NCBI GenBank assembly: GCA_017311185.1
Contig: JAESUZ010001712.1
Coordinates: 682,001-746,000 of the forward strand
DNA from: Proteles cristata cristata
Lineage: Eukaryota > Chordata > Mammalia > Carnivora > Hyaenidae
Direction of reading: 5' to 3'
Length of the DNA stretch: 64,000 bases
Shown: piece after piece, positions 33,711 to 45,715 of the stretch
Numbering within the stretch: the stretch's first letter is position 1
Layout of the letters: each line of letters begins with the position of its first letter
Position numbers and translations under genes: made by a program
The notes under the pieces: generated by a model
Database searches by the model: none
Told to the model about the DNA's origin: nothing
The model's input: only the letters and a program-made list of their open reading frames with translations

Positions 33711-33833
33711 GTTTTTGAATGCCATTGAAACTGCTTTGGCTTTTGGAGATGTCATCTTAGTTGAAAATCTGGAGGAAACAATAGACCCAGTCCTTGATCC
33801 CCTGCTTGGCAGGAACACAATTAAAAAAGGGAA
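33711..33833 (+). CDS. DNAH11: Dynein heavy chain, exon H: AAA5, LENLEE segment
   Basis: 123 nt. The first base completes the split Gly codon, then [40 protein letters not shown], and two bases (AA) of the next Lys. [30 protein letters not shown] is among the most conserved blocks of axonemal heavy chains. The donor is a full consensus, AA|GTAAGT at 33834, phase 2. Exon H skipping (123 nt = 41 codons) would keep the frame but delete an AAA5 core strand. [16 protein letters not shown] is the wording I associate with DNAH11; DNAH17 has SYLDVIEQAI-type wording here. Confidence 0.95.
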
Positions 33834-34120
33834 GTAAGTATTTTTGAATTTTAAACCTATATTTTGCGCTGCATATGAGTGTTGATGGTTCTGAGGTTTC
33901 ATTCCGTGGCACCTACATTCCAAGAAAAAAGCAACCTCAGCCGGATCCAAACTTTCAGACTGTTTCCTTGATAGATTTAGATTCATGTTGCCAATTCCTT
34001 ATTTATAAACCAAAATATGCATTGTCACAGAGCTGAGGGTAGTTGCTCCTTTATGAGTTCACACCAAAGAAGTTTAAGACAGCAAAACACCTGTCATGTG
34101 TGGGCTTAGCCTGCAGATCT
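33834..34120 (+). other. Intron H-I, beginning
   Basis: Start of the 18.6-kb intron. No recognised repeat. Confidence 0.35.
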
Positions 34121-34500
34121 CTTGTATCTTAATTCCACACGCTTTGTTTTAATTCGTCTTCATCCAAAGTCATGGCATCCACAACATCAGGGCTTCATTG
34201 TGCTAGTTCTTTTTTCCAATACACTTGAAATACATGTAGGCATTGAATTCATCACTGGGCCCCTGAAATCATTTCCAAACCAGCAGCGGTGCCACCAGCA
34301 AGCAGGAACATCCCCAGTGAGCTCTAGTTCGTTCCAAATAGCTGCCGTTCCCTTTGGACACCCCACTGTCCAGGACATTCTCCCATGGCGGTGAAGCCAC
34401 TTCCAAGTACTCATCACAGCACTTGGTATAAATGTGTTCAAGGTCACCTGCGGCAAGTATGTCTCTGACCAAGCCTGTGTGGGCTCACGGGGGCTTGTGA
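34121..34500 (-). other. Possible decayed retrocopy, identity unknown
   Basis: This stretch is GC-richer than its surroundings. Both strands carry overlapping frames. The minus strand has a 67-codon frame from 34472 (MVRDILAAGDLEHIYTKCCD at its start) and a shifted 89-codon frame. It looks like an old intronless copy with frameshifts, but I recognise no parent gene and see no A-tail. It could equally be chance. Confidence 0.2.
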
Positions 34501-36322
34501 CATTCCGTAGGTTACTGTACCTTTTCTCTCACGACACCTGTCTTCATGAGACTTACTTCACTGCCTTTCCTTCTCTTGTGTGGTGGTTGTTGTCTGTTCT
34601 TGTTTCTTCACAAAAGGATCATTTCAGAATTTCATCAACACCCCCCCTTTTTTTTTTGACACCAGTCTCCAGCTCAAAGTCACCTGTCTCCTTTCCCATC
34701 ACCACCTTATTTCTGTCCATTTTAAGTGGAAATAGGTCTACTTAAGGAGAACTAACTTCTATTTTTTAAACACTCCCTAACTGATTAGTATTTTACAACT
34801 AAATCCATTTACAGTGCCTGACAACTTGTAACTGTTTAATAAGCTAAAATTTACACAGACAGGCATTTAGAAAAATCTAATAAGCTACTTGACAAACTAA
34901 CTCTGACATAAACATAATTGTAGCTGTGTCTGATGTGTTAAAAATATAGTGTAAAATCTTAAATGCTACTGAAGTGAAATCTTTGCTATTAAGGTTTTGA
35001 CTCTGTTAGGAAAACCTAAAATTTTTTGTCAGTGAAATACACATTTTCTAGCTTTAACATGGGCCTTTAATAACACAATTTAGGTGTAAGAAATTTGGTG
35101 GTATTCTCTTTACCTCTGTCTCTCTATATTTATATTACTTAAACATAAATATAGTAAATATGATTTTATATAGTTTATTTATATTTTATGTATGTTATAT
35201 ATTATATATTTAAATACATAAATTATATAAATATATAATATAAATAAAATAAATATAATTAAATTATATGTATACATACAAACATGTACATATATATAAT
35301 ATGAAATTTCCAGGGACTGATAAATTTGAGTCATAATTTGGGTATAATTATGTACTCTTGTGAATCCCGGAAGTCTTCTATTTCAGAAACAAATTATTTT
35401 ATTCAAAGCTTCAAGGATTTATCACAAACAATCTAGAGCAACTTACCCTAAGTTATATTATTACCCGAATATGTACATATTCTCTCTGTTAGGTTCTATA
35501 GAACTGAACATATCATTCCAGTATTTTTTTAAAGTCAAGAGAATTTAAAATGGTGCATAAGAATATAACGAATGGTTTTTTATCGCATGCATTTATTACG
35601 TTTCTCCTTCATAAACTATTATATATGGGAACAGTGACTTATAGGAATGTAAATTCAGATCTCTACCTCCACTTTTTCTTACTTCCCTTTCCCTTGTAGA
35701 TATTTTTAGTGTCTTTTTCCAGAGAATCTTGGTGCTGGTGGAGTCCTTACGTACTGTATCAGTCCCTGAGTAAAACTTCTCTTAGTACTGTTATGCCAGG
35801 CACCGTACTGGGAGCTGCAGATGCAAAGCCTGATAAGATACAGACCCTACCTTTAAAGAAAACTGTATTTCCTTAGGGGAAAGACAGACCTATAAGCAAT
35901 AAAAGCAATACAGTGCCATTGGTGTGTTGATAGAAGTTTACATGGCAGAGTCATCATTTCCAGAGTGAAGATTTGGAATGGCTTTGTTGGAAAAATCACA
36001 TTTTATTAGATTGACACTTAATATGAGTGTTGAAAGATTAGTGGGCATTTGTCAGGTAGACACGCGGAGAAGAGAATTTTGGAACGAGGGAACTAATACC
36101 AAATAGTTACACAGACAGCCCTACAGCTTTGGGGGGACTGCAGATAGGATCCACGTTGATGGAGTCTGTGTTGGAAGGAGAAAAGGGCATTAAGGCCTGG
36201 GTGAGGTGAGAACAGAGACACTGGCAGGACCCCCAGGGTGTGGATGTCCTTTGACACCCATGGATGCCTTTGAAGTTGGACTTTTTCTATAGGTCAGTAA
36301 TTCTTCCTCTTTTCCCCAAACA
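34501..36322 (+). other. Intron H-I, unrecognised, contains AT-rich tract and old repeat
   Basis: No gene is recognised. 35770-35960 (CCAGGCACCGTACTGGGAGC, then ACAGACCCTACC, GACAGACCTATAAGCAATAA) belongs to a mammal-wide repeat also seen, diverged, at 52630-52760; I cannot name the family. Confidence 0.35.
35120..35310. repeat. AT-rich low-complexity tract with palindromic words
   Basis: About 190 bp almost free of G and C, made of TATATA, AATATA and TTTATA words with self-complementary stretches such as TATATATTATATATTTAAAT. Confidence 0.85.
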
Positions 36323-36572
36323 CAGCAGTGGTTCTTTTTTTTTTGTTTTAAGTTTATTTATTTATTTATTTTGAGGGAGAGTGTATGCGCACAAGGGAGG
36401 GGCACAGGGAGAGAGAGAGAGAAGAGAGAGAGAAAATCCCAAGGAGGCTCTGCACTGTCAGAGCCCAGTGTAGGGCTCCACTCCATGAAATGTGAGATCC
36501 TGACCTGAGCCAAAATCAAGAGTCGGACACTTAACTGACTGAACCACCCAGGCGCCCCAACAGCAGTAGTGG
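36323..36572 (-). mobile_element. SINEC antisense
   Basis: SINE about 36336-36558: TTTATTTATTTATTTTGAGG tail, GA linker with an AGAGAGAGAGAGAAGAGAGA run, head ending GAACCACCCAGGCGCCCC. Imperfect duplication of ACAGCAGT(AGT)GGTTCTT on both sides. Confidence 0.85.
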
Positions 36573-37289
36573 TTCTTGACCAAAGAACCTTGTCTTCCTG
36601 GAATAAGAAATCTGTCGTCTCCATATTTTCACTTGAGACTCATGAGCATAAGTCAGTGGGGAACCTAGTGAAGACTGGTAAGCATCCTAGGATAGTAACT
36701 TAATCAGATTTGTTTCTGAAAGGATGTGCTATTGGTGGTGTGAAGTATTGATTGAAGGAGCATGGACCTAGGGCCAGGATCTAATTAGCCAGCAGTTATA
36801 ATCATCCAGTTGAGATAAACTATGACCCTAAACTAAGGGATACGAGAGAGAGGGGGGACAAATGAAAGGATTCCCAAGGAGTTAATTTCATCAGTTCATG
36901 GTCATTAGTGGGATTTTGTTGATGGGGGGCGGGGGGAAGGAAGGTTTGAGGGTAATTGCCAGTCTTCTACCAAGTTAAATGATGGATTTATATAGAAATG
37001 TGGTAGGGAAAGAGATAATGGTTTCACTTATTAGACATTTCAGAGACTGAGGTGCTACTTTAAGATTCTCAAAAAAGAGAGTCTAAGAAGGCAGTGGGTA
37101 TGTGAGTGTGCAGCCTGATAAAGAGACCTTGGCTGACCATGGAGATTGGGGAATATCTACATGGAGAGGTAGTTAAGGCAGCATCGTAGATGTGATCATT
37201 TTGAAACATACTGTAGAGACAGATGATCAGAGACCTTCACACATGAGAAAAACGGGGACTAAAAGAGTGACTAAATGTCTTCTCAGATG
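36573..37289. other. Intron H-I, old purine-rich repeat-like stretch
   Basis: Wording such as AGTAACTTAATCAGATTTGT and AATCATCCAGTTGAGATAAA resembles the long unnamed repeat at 24.8-26.2 kb. Confidence 0.3.
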
Positions 37290-37690
37290 ACCTACTGATG
37301 TGGTTTTGGAGTTACAGTGGGGATCTGGAGCCGAAAGCCAAGAAAGAATTCTTGAGGCATCTTTGGTGCAAAAAGGTGGTTTTATTAAAGCATGGGGACA
37401 GGACCTGGGGCAGAAAGAGCTGCCCCGGGATTATGAGGAGTGACTCATTAGATACTTAGATGGAGGTAAAGGCAAGGTAAGTTTCCAAAAGGACTTTTAT
37501 CTGTTAAAGAAGATACTCAGATCCTAGGGGCCTACCTATTGTCAAACTAACGTGTTTTTTCCCTCTAGCAAAGCATTAACTTTAAGACAGTTGGGAGTTC
37601 CTGGAGGAGTGTATACTCTGCCTACCTCTAATATCTGTCAGTGGGCTACAGGTTATAAGGAAATTTAATTTTATCTACATTTCCTTCTGC
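37290..37690. mobile_element. Possible solo LTR of an ancient endogenous retrovirus
   Basis: GCCAAGAAAGAATTCTTGAG and GGTGCAAAAAGGTGGTTTTATTAAAGC followed by GGGGACAGGACC resemble carnivore ERV LTR wording. Borders and target duplications are not clear, and no retroviral gene is visible. Confidence 0.3.
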
Positions 37691-39546
37691 CTTTGTTTCC
37701 CAAATCACTATGACTCTCTGACATTTAATACATATGTTGGAAACATCATTTGTTAACTGTTTTTTCCAAATAAATAGTCACTACCACCTTTCAGTAGAAT
37801 TCCCATGAATGCTGCTTGGCCATTGTAACTTGCCTTACTCTTCTTTTCCCTAAACCTTGTTTATTTTCTCATCAATGTTTTGGAATCCATGTTTCTTCTT
37901 CTCTTTTTTTTAATCTACAACTTACAGTGTAGTTCAGACATTTCATGTCTTCATGCTGAATGAAGTAATGCCTTTACATTTTCTCTCTGTTCACTCATCT
38001 CCAACCCGCAGAGTGGTTACAATAATCTTTTCCTAAAACTGCTTCTGTTGCTTGCCTGTGGAAGAACTCCTTAAGAGTTCTCTGTTGCCTGGTACATTAA
38101 GTTGAACTGAAGCTTTCTGTGAAGCCTAGGAAATGCTTTACCTACTTGATACTTCCGTGTTCCCTTCATTCACACAGATTGATTAACCCCTCCTATGATA
38201 GACTGTTTTACTTACCTCTTCTTTCTGCAAATCCCAAATTCACTTAATTCAGAATTCAGCTGCCACTTAATTAAATGGAAATTTTTAAGTTTGCACTTTC
38301 AGTGCTTCCCATACACCGTCCATTCTGCACTGGCCCACTGTATCCTTTTGCCTTTTTATCTGTACCTCTTAGAATATGTTTAATTGTTTTCCCTCCCATC
38401 TGTATTAGTTATAAGTTCTTTATGGATAAGAAATATTACTGTATGTCTTAACAATGGTTAAACCAAAGTAAAAATAAAACAATAAAAACATTGACTTGGA
38501 TTTCAGGTATTGTGGCAGAGTAGATGTGTGAATGCTGAAAAGCAACTAAATATGTTAAAATATTCACATCTTTTGGCACTTGGTCGACCAAAAAAATAGG
38601 ACCATAGGACTCAAATAGGCAAGGACCACCAAAGCTGGTTTTCTTCCTGAGAGTACCTGCTACAACATAATGGCATGGGCCTCTCTGTTTGGATGAATAC
38701 CTAGAACTTGGACCCAGCCAGATGACGGTGTGAAGTCCCCTAAGAGATTCCTGTATAATGCTAGAGCCTCTAGTGGCCATACCTTCTGCTTAAAGGTAAA
38801 TTTGTTAAAAACAAAACCCAGCCCTGCAGAACGGAGCACTTTCCTTTCCATACTTTGGCACTGAAAAGACGTAGGAAAACATCCTGTGAGAGTTCCTAAT
38901 CAGAAATCATCTCTCTCATAAATGTTCAAGTCAAACTTTTCTTAGCTGCCCGAAAAACCTCAAACCAGTAACTCATTTTTCAGTGGCATTGGATTCGTCA
39001 TTCTCCACTGTATTTGGCAGAAGCAAACAAAAATTCCCTCTGGAATTATGCAAATAAACCCAGGCTTTAGAGGATTGTACACGATGTCATTTCAAGGTAT
39101 ATGAGTTCACAGGCAGAAATCATAGAACACAAGAAAACGAGGCATCATGAGTGAGAACCAGTAGAAACATCACGTAACAGAATCCTCCTTTCTGCTTTAT
39201 TTTGTATTTCCTTGATTGTTATTAAGGATATGTTTATTACCTTCCAGGGATTGTTTGTTGGTAACCTTTACTAATGTTTTCCATTAGATTTTTGATGAAT
39301 TTCTTTCATTCCTCATTTTTTTGTGTGCTTCCACTCATTGTACTCATTCCAACATGATTTTGAATTTATTCATTCTTTGAACATACATTTTTCCATCTTT
39401 CCATAGGACTTGGTCTGGGAGGAAAAGTTAATGTAGTGATTAATCCATGGTCTTGAACTAGCTATGTAAACGTTTTCAAGAGACACTTTAAGGCTCTGAG
39501 GTGGGGCTTCCGTACTAGCATGTAGTTGTCAGAAATTAGCTGTGGG
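37691..39546 (+). other. Intron H-I, L2-like and unrecognised sequence
   Basis: 38000-38440 reads like an L2 3' part (TTCAGCTGCCACTTAATTAA, CCACTGTATCCTTTTGCCTT, TAAGTTCTTTATGGATAAGA). 38450-39546 contains a 110-codon minus-strand frame (38448-38780) with no family resemblance. Confidence 0.35.
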
Positions 39547-39663
39547 AGGGGTGTCTGGGGGGCTTAGTTGGCATCCAACTCTTGATTTCATCTCAGGTCA
39601 TGGGATCCAGCCCCCATGCATGGAGCCTGCTTAGGATTTTCTCTCCTCCGCCCCTTCCTCTGC

Positions 39664-39696
<33 letters not shown>

Positions 39697-39722
39697 TCAA
39701 ATAAGTAAATAAATAAATAATT
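39547..39722 (+). mobile_element. SINEC sense, shortened
   Basis: Head GTGTCTGGGGGGCTTAGTTG, 20-30 bp missing from the middle, CT run near 39676-39699, AAATAAATAAATAA tail. Confidence 0.8.
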
Positions 39723-39749
39723 GAAAGAATAGCACTAGGATAGAATAAG

Positions 39750-39870
39750 TAAGATGAAAGTTGGTTCAAATCTTGGCCTGGTACCTTCTAATTTGGTGAT
39801 TTGGAGTTAAGTTGTTTAGGCTATTTTTCTATGTTTACGTTTTCTTATCTGGTACGGAAAAAAATACAAA
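39750..39870 (+). mobile_element. MIR relic
   Basis: GGTTCAAATCTTGGCCTGGT followed by GTGATTTGGAGTTAAGTTGT and TTTTCTTATCTGGTACGG parallels the MIR core (tRNA-like B box, then the central core). Diverged. Confidence 0.5.
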
Positions 39871-42414
39871 CCGAGCATAGTACAGATAGGTATTCAAAAT
39901 AGGGTATTTCCCTTGAATCTTGCACCACTGATAAGCACAGTGTATGGGTGATTGGGAGTATCAATCAGAGGCTAAGCCAAAGATCCTGAAGTGTAAGCCA
40001 TTGTGTTTTGGATGTGGGATGTGTGAACAAGGAATCAGTCATATCTTTTGATGTTTTTACATTGCCTCCTAAGAACAATAGAGAGTTTTGGTCTTTTAAG
40101 TTGTATTATTTAATGTTGATACATATAAAAAACATAATATATAAAAGTTGTATAAAGCATAGTAATAAATTAGATGAAAATTTTCCATTCAAATTATGAA
40201 CCGAAAGATTACAATGTTCTTTAAGCCACCTTTGTGCTCCTCTGATTTCCCTTTGGGCCTCCTCCCCCAAAGGTAGTATTCTAAATTTTGTTATCATTTC
40301 CAAGCCTTATTTAAAATAGTGTCACTTATTTTTCTGTGGGGCTTTATAAAAATATCACATAGTGTGTATATATACGTATATTAAAGGGACTTGAATTTTC
40401 TACTGTTCAGTGTCTTAAGACTTACCATATTCTTTTTACTCTCATTGTTTTATTTTCATCATTAAAATATTCAGTGGTGTGACTTTTCCTCAATTTATTT
40501 AATGTTCATTTTGAAAGACTTTGAAGTTATGTTTATGTTTTCCATCTTAAGGAGCCAGGCTCCTATGAATGGTAACATGCTGAAGGTTGGTTTATATGTC
40601 TACAGGTGCACACAGCAAGAGGTTCTTCAGAGTTTATATTCTGGAGCAGAAGAGTTAGGTTGTAGAGTGTGTGTTCACATCATGCTTTAAAACATGACAC
40701 CAAATTGTTTGCCATAGTGTTCATACAAATCCATATGCTCACCACTAGTGTGTGAGAAGTGTGGAGTCTTTGAGAGAATGAAGGTAGGAATTTTGACTCA
40801 TCTGCTGTTTTCTATAGCATAGAAGAGTTCTTTATTTACTGCTATTAGCCATCTCTTGCAAGGAGGAACTGTTCTACTTTGTATTTTTTTCCCACCTCTT
40901 CGTTTGGAATGGAAAACATGGAGAACTCTCTACATTTTGATACTAGTTTTGTTTATAAAACTTTAAAAGTACTTTCAAATAATGTTTGATTATTTTAGTG
41001 ATACTATTATTTTCATCTGACAAAATATGTTTAAAAAGAGCAAATGCTTTCTTGTTACTTCAAGAAACACTAAAAATACACTAACAATTGTTACTTGTAA
41101 CACTAAAAAAACAAGAAAAATTTAAAAAATTCATACATGAGCAAACTAGAAGCGATATGCAAAATTAAAATACATGGGTTGAAGTAAGAATTACTTTTCT
41201 TCTAATACAGTAAATAAGAAGACGAAAACAATGGAAAAGAAACCTAATGGAGAAAGACCAATAAGGATTTTAATAGAAATACCCATTTGTAATATTGTAA
41301 CAGGAACAGAAAAATTGTGACTTTACCTTGATCACGTCCCAAACTAACCTACATGATTATAAATCTTAAATGGGCCTCCTGTTCTGATGTCCAGCAATGA
41401 ATATTTTGCTTAATTTTTTTCTATTCTCTTCTATCTTTATATTCCTACATTGTCCCATCTATACAATTATAGATGTATAATTGTAAAGATGTATTGTAAA
41501 GACAAGATAGCTTGGAAAACAAGGAAAAGAGGATTGCAAAGCTGGGTGCATTCACCCAGCATGTCTTCACTGTAGCCTATTCGTCCCTTTCAGGTGGGAT
41601 AATCTTTGCACTGCATACTCTTGGAAGTCCCATCCCTCATAAAGTTTTCAGCTATGAATAGTGTTTTTGTTCATTTCAGTTTTGTTTGTTTTAGGGGCAG
41701 TTTTTTAACCAGTATTAGTTTATTCTTTCTAATAATGAATGTCTGAGAAGACGCTTGTGATAGATATAGCCTAGTCCAAAAGTTGAAGTTCATTAATAAT
41801 TGGAATGTTGTGGAGTATGAAGTAATGAATACTAATTACTCCTTTCATGTCTGACAGCTCCCTGTGGACCAATACATCAGCCCAGACTTTAATTTGGTTC
41901 TAGTAATGGTTTCATCAATAGCACATTAAATCTGTGTTTGAGAAGATATACAGTTGAACCTGACCCACACAGTAGATACCACTGTCATAAAATGGCCACG
42001 GGCTGACAACAGCTGGGTAATTACAAATAATTAAATCCGCCAAACTCCAGACAATCCTAATTTTAAGTAAAATACATCTTATCATATCAATCGACAGAAA
42101 ACGTATCCGGGAAGATTTATCAACATGTACCTTTTCCAAAGCAAATTTACTGGCTTACATATTAGAGAAGTTGCTGATCTGTGAAGTGTCTTCATAAAAT
42201 TAAAGCTCTTTAATCTTTCATATTCCCGCCCCCAAATATTATTGAAGTAATTTTAGGACTTTAATCTTAGCTGGAGTAACTTTATTGTAAGATATATTTC
42301 AGATTGTTTCTGGGCTTATAAATATTTTTTTAAAACATTTTGTACCTTTCCTCTACTTTTCATGTTATTGTCTTCTTAATAATAGTCTAAGTAGCATGCT
42401 GTATATAGAAACTT
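39871..42414 (+). other. Intron H-I, AT-rich, with old antisense L1 piece
   Basis: 40540-40780 resembles the complement of an L1M 3' region (CTCCTATGAATGGTAACATG, ACACCAAATTGTTTGCCATA, CATATGCTCACCACTAGTGT). The remainder, 40800-42414, is AT-rich with no recognised element or gene. Confidence 0.4.
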
Positions 42415-42571
42415 AAAACTAACAGAGAGGTGCCTGGGTGGCTCAGTCAGTTAAGTACCTGACTCTCCATTTCAGCTCAGGTCTTGATCTCTGGGTTGTG
42501 AGTTCAACTCCCACATTGGGCTCCTTGTTGGGCATGAAGCCTACTTAGGGGAAAAAAAAAAAAACTAACAG
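42415..42571 (+). mobile_element. Old short-type SINEC sense with target-site duplication
   Basis: Head AGGTGCCTGGGTGGCTCAGT at 42428, short body ending GGGCATGAAGCCTACTTAGG and poly-A. Perfect 11-bp duplication AAAACTAACAG at 42415-42425 and 42561-42571. The short form without CT linker is the ancestral carnivore type. Confidence 0.9.
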
Positions 42572-43500
42572 GAATACTAGCTGTATAATATAAATATGGT
42601 GAAAGCTATTTTACCGATATTTATCATGATTATATTTCCTAAAAGTGGTACTAAGGTTAATACGGAGAATTGTTTTCAATTAGCAAGTTTTCAGTTCAGT
42701 ATTACTATGTTGTTCCTTGGGTTTGATGCCACATGATTATATTAAAGTTGATTATAGATCTATTTAAATGAGGTCTTGGGTGGGACATTAGAACCATGTT
42801 AAATTTGACCCTGGACTGTGATAAAATGTGCTCTCTTGAGCTGGATGGAAACTTAGTTTTTAATAAACTCAGGAGGTATGTAGTTCTCTCATTGTAGCCC
42901 TTATGTGTAGGAATCACTCTATTTTCAAGTTAATTCATGCCCTCATATATTATAGAATTAACATTCTAGTTTCTCCTAATTTCTAAATTAAAAATAAAGT
43001 TTAAGTACAGAAAAAACCTTTCTGTTCCTAAATTCAATCCACATTTTTTTTTTGACACATAGTCATCTAAGTAGTCGTTGTTTGACTTCATGTGAAGGTA
43101 AATTCCAAACAGGCCACAGATAAAGAACCTTTACCTTACTTTCTTTAAAAAAGCAGTTTTCCTTTAAAAAAATGCAAATGGAACCAGAATTTCTTTTTCA
43201 TGCCACATTATAATATTTCAATATGGATATATTGAAATATATATATCAAAATATATATGTGTGTCACAATATTTAACATATAATACATGTTATATATTCT
43301 GTATCTCAGAAGAGAAATAATCGGCTATGATTTTCTTGTTTAGCTTCCATTTTTCTTTCTGTGCAATGATACCTGGAGTCTTGCAACAGGAGTCTTTTTT
43401 TTTTTTTATATATATATAATTCTAATTGAAGTTTGCTTTTATCGGAGAAGGACGTGTTGGTTATATTAACTATATGAAGCAGTAAGACAATTAACTCATT
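42572..43500 (+). other. Intron H-I, unrecognised AT-rich stretch
   Basis: Contains an (AT)n/TATATATC palindromic run at 43225-43262 and a T tract followed by (TA)n at 43395-43417. No gene. Confidence 0.4.
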
Positions 43501-43504
43501 TCTA

Positions 43505-43740
43505 TTCAGGACTTTCTTTCCTCCTTTTCCTGGGCCGCCGGGCCAGCTGTGCCTTCAGCGGAAACTTTCCTTGAGTAGCAGTTTGACCCACTGAGCGGCC
43601 CCTCTTACGGGGGGTTGCTAAGTAACACGGTCCTTGCAGCCCAGCCTGGGTGCCGCAGCCTCCGCCAAGCTGTCGGAACTCCAAGTCCAATGGAGAAGTG
43701 GCTAATTTTAAGCAGCTGGACGTGCAGTAAGGCTTTTAGA
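43505..43740. promoter_or_regulatory. CpG-rich patch with RFX X-box-like motif (candidate element)
   Basis: About 235 bp with roughly ten CpGs, in an intron otherwise almost devoid of them. GTTGCTAAGTAAC at 43614-43626 resembles the X-box (GTNRCC, short spacer, RGYAAC) bound by RFX factors, the master regulators of ciliary genes: the right half AGTAAC fits, and the left half GTTGCT has one mismatch. A donor-like GCA|GTAAGG lies at the right edge (about 43729). This could be an enhancer, an alternative promoter or a CpG-rich retrocopy fragment. Function is inferred, not shown. Confidence 0.35.
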
Positions 43741-43979
43741 TGTCTATTGAAAAGTTTTGATTTTTTTTTCCTGATTATGTTTTCCCCCCAACTACTGCGA
43801 CTCTATTATTCACTTATCTCAAAACCCACCTGCAGTCTCTCTACTTTGACCAACAGGCTCTGTCTGATCAGGCTTGGAGGATTCCTCCTATTCAGGGAAC
43901 TTGTTAGCTTTCTGAATTGTCCATCTCAAGGTGAGAACCTTCCGTATACTAACACAGTATCTTGGGAAATTTCTGCCTA

Positions 43980-44234
43980 AACGGCGTTGTGAGGGGCACC
44001 TGGGTGGCTCAGTAGGTTAAGCGTCCGACTTCAGCTCAGGTCATAATCTCACGGTTCGTGGGTTTGAGCCCCGTATCGGGCTCTGTGAGGACAGCTAGCT
44101 CAGAGCCTGGAGCCTGCTTCAGATTCTGTATCTCCCTTTCTCTCTGACCCTCCCCTGCTCATGCTGTCTCTCTCTCAGAAATAAATAAAACATTAAAAAA
44201 TTTTTTTTCGTAAAAAAATAAACAGCATTGTGAG
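43980..44234 (+). mobile_element. SINEC sense with target-site duplication
   Basis: SINE 43994-44220: head GGCACCTGGGTGGCTCAGTA, B box GGTTCGTGGGTTTGAGCCCC, AATAAATAAAACATTAAAAA tail. A 14-bp duplication AAC(G/A)GC(G/A)TTGTGAG at 43980-43993 and 44221-44234. The two differences are both C-to-T/G-to-A type at a CpG-like context, consistent with moderate age. Confidence 0.92.
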
Positions 44235-44267
44235 AAAGGATTTGCAAACTTTGTAAAAAAAAAAAAA

Positions 44268-44298
44268 GCCATCAACATCATCATCGTCATCATCATAA
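44268..44298. repeat. (CAT)n-type trinucleotide tract
   Basis: CATCAACATCATCATCGTCATCATCAT, imperfect. Confidence 0.85.
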
Positions 44299-44779
44299 AA
44301 TAAATCAAAAAGTCCTTCTGCAGACGTTCCTAGTCAAGACCCTGGTCTGCCACAGAAGCAAGTCCTTGTTCTAAATGAGTATGTTGCTTTTCCACATTTT
44401 GTTTTAGATGGCAATAAAAAAATAATGCTGGTGTTTGTTCGTGTGCTCAGAATATCTGATCACTAGGGAAAGTTAATCAGGTTTTTATGATCCAGCACTG
44501 AAGGCATTTGCTGCTGCAGCAACACTAAATCTTGAGAACAGTTCCCACAAAAGCAAAAGCTACTTCCTTACTTTCCAGATACATACATTAGATATAAAAT
44601 GTCCAGGTTATAATATCCAACTTGAGAGTCTCGTCTTGATTATATTGAGATAAGGCTGCCTCAACTCAACCTGGTTTCAGGTAAATTTGATAATTCTGAG
44701 AAATGTTTCCCCGTGTCTGTCACAGAAATTCTGTGAACATTGGTCAAGAAACCATTTCATGTCTTTGGCTTTTGTTTTT

Positions 44780-44927
44780 GTTCCTTTTTTTTTTTAATTT
44801 GACTTAAATACAAATTAACATTAACATATACTGTAGTATATAACACCCATATAATGTAGTCTGTAACACCCAGTGCTCATGCGAACAAGTGTCCTCCTTA
44901 ATGCCCATCACCCCTGTAGTGTTTTTA
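44780..44927 (-). mobile_element. L1 3' end, antisense, 5'-truncated
   Basis: T tract at 44785-44796, then the complement of an L1 3' UTR (TGTAACACCCAGTGCTCATG, AATGCCCATCACCCC). Same older family as the copy starting near 55410. Confidence 0.75.
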
Positions 44928-45564
44928 ATGTAGTTTGCTTACCACTCCTTCACAGTAGTAATGACCTTCTGTGACTTGAAGAAATTAGGAACCTTTTCAT
45001 CCCCAAACACCTTTCAGCTGAATTTTGAATAAACTGTGAAAGAATTTTGAAATTCCAAATGTATCAGATTTTTATGTAAACCTGACCTATGGAAAACTAA
45101 ATTAATAGTTAACTTATAGATGGTGGCCTTTTATATAATAATTTATTCAGCTAACTAGTGAGCATTTTCACAGTTTTAAAAGACTGTTTTCCCCCTGAAA
45201 GCCAAAAGAGCAAATTTTTCTCTACGTTGAGTGATTTATTTTTAAGATTTTATAAATAAATTCATTTTATAAAAATATCTACCAGAAATTACAAGTATTT
45301 GGTTAGACCTGGGTACCTCGATAGTCAGTATTATTCTACTTCATAAACAAGGACAGAATTTCTAAACAAAGATCAGCAGGACATGTTCTCTGGGTTGTAT
45401 CTTTATAGTTTTTCCTCCAGCAGCTATAGATCATTCCTGAGTCCAACATATTTTCTCAGTACCCTCTTGTGATCGACGGTCAGACAGGTCGATGGAGGCT
45501 GGGGTTATTAGCTGTCACTATCAAACAGCAAATTAACCTACAGTGTGCTGCAGTGAAATGAACT
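44928..45564 (+). other. Intron H-I, unrecognised stretch
   Basis: 0.6 kb, AT-rich, no recognised element. Confidence 0.35.
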
Positions 45565-45715
45565 TTATACTAGGAGTCTAGAGACCCAGGTTCTAGTCCC
45601 AGCTCTGCCACTAAGCTATGTGACCTTGGACAAGTCATAAACTCTTTGGGTCCATAAAAAGGAATCAGTTAAATGATCTCTAGGGGCCCTTCTTGTTCTA
45701 AAACTAAAAGTCTGC
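45565..45715 (+). mobile_element. MIR, well preserved
   Basis: GAGTCTAGAGACCCAGGTTC, TAGTCCCAGCTCTGCCACTA, CTATGTGACCTTGGACAAGT and CATAAACTCTTTGGGTCCAT follow the MIR consensus in order (B box, then conserved core). Confidence 0.85.

Noticed and set aside
37290..37690. Endogenous retrovirus with genes
   Set aside because: Only LTR-like wording is visible; no gag, pol or env homology was seen on either strand, so at most a solo LTR is listed.
38448..38851. 110-aa minus-strand frame as a gene
   Set aside because: No recognisable domain, no splice or promoter context, and an overlapping frame of equal quality in another register.
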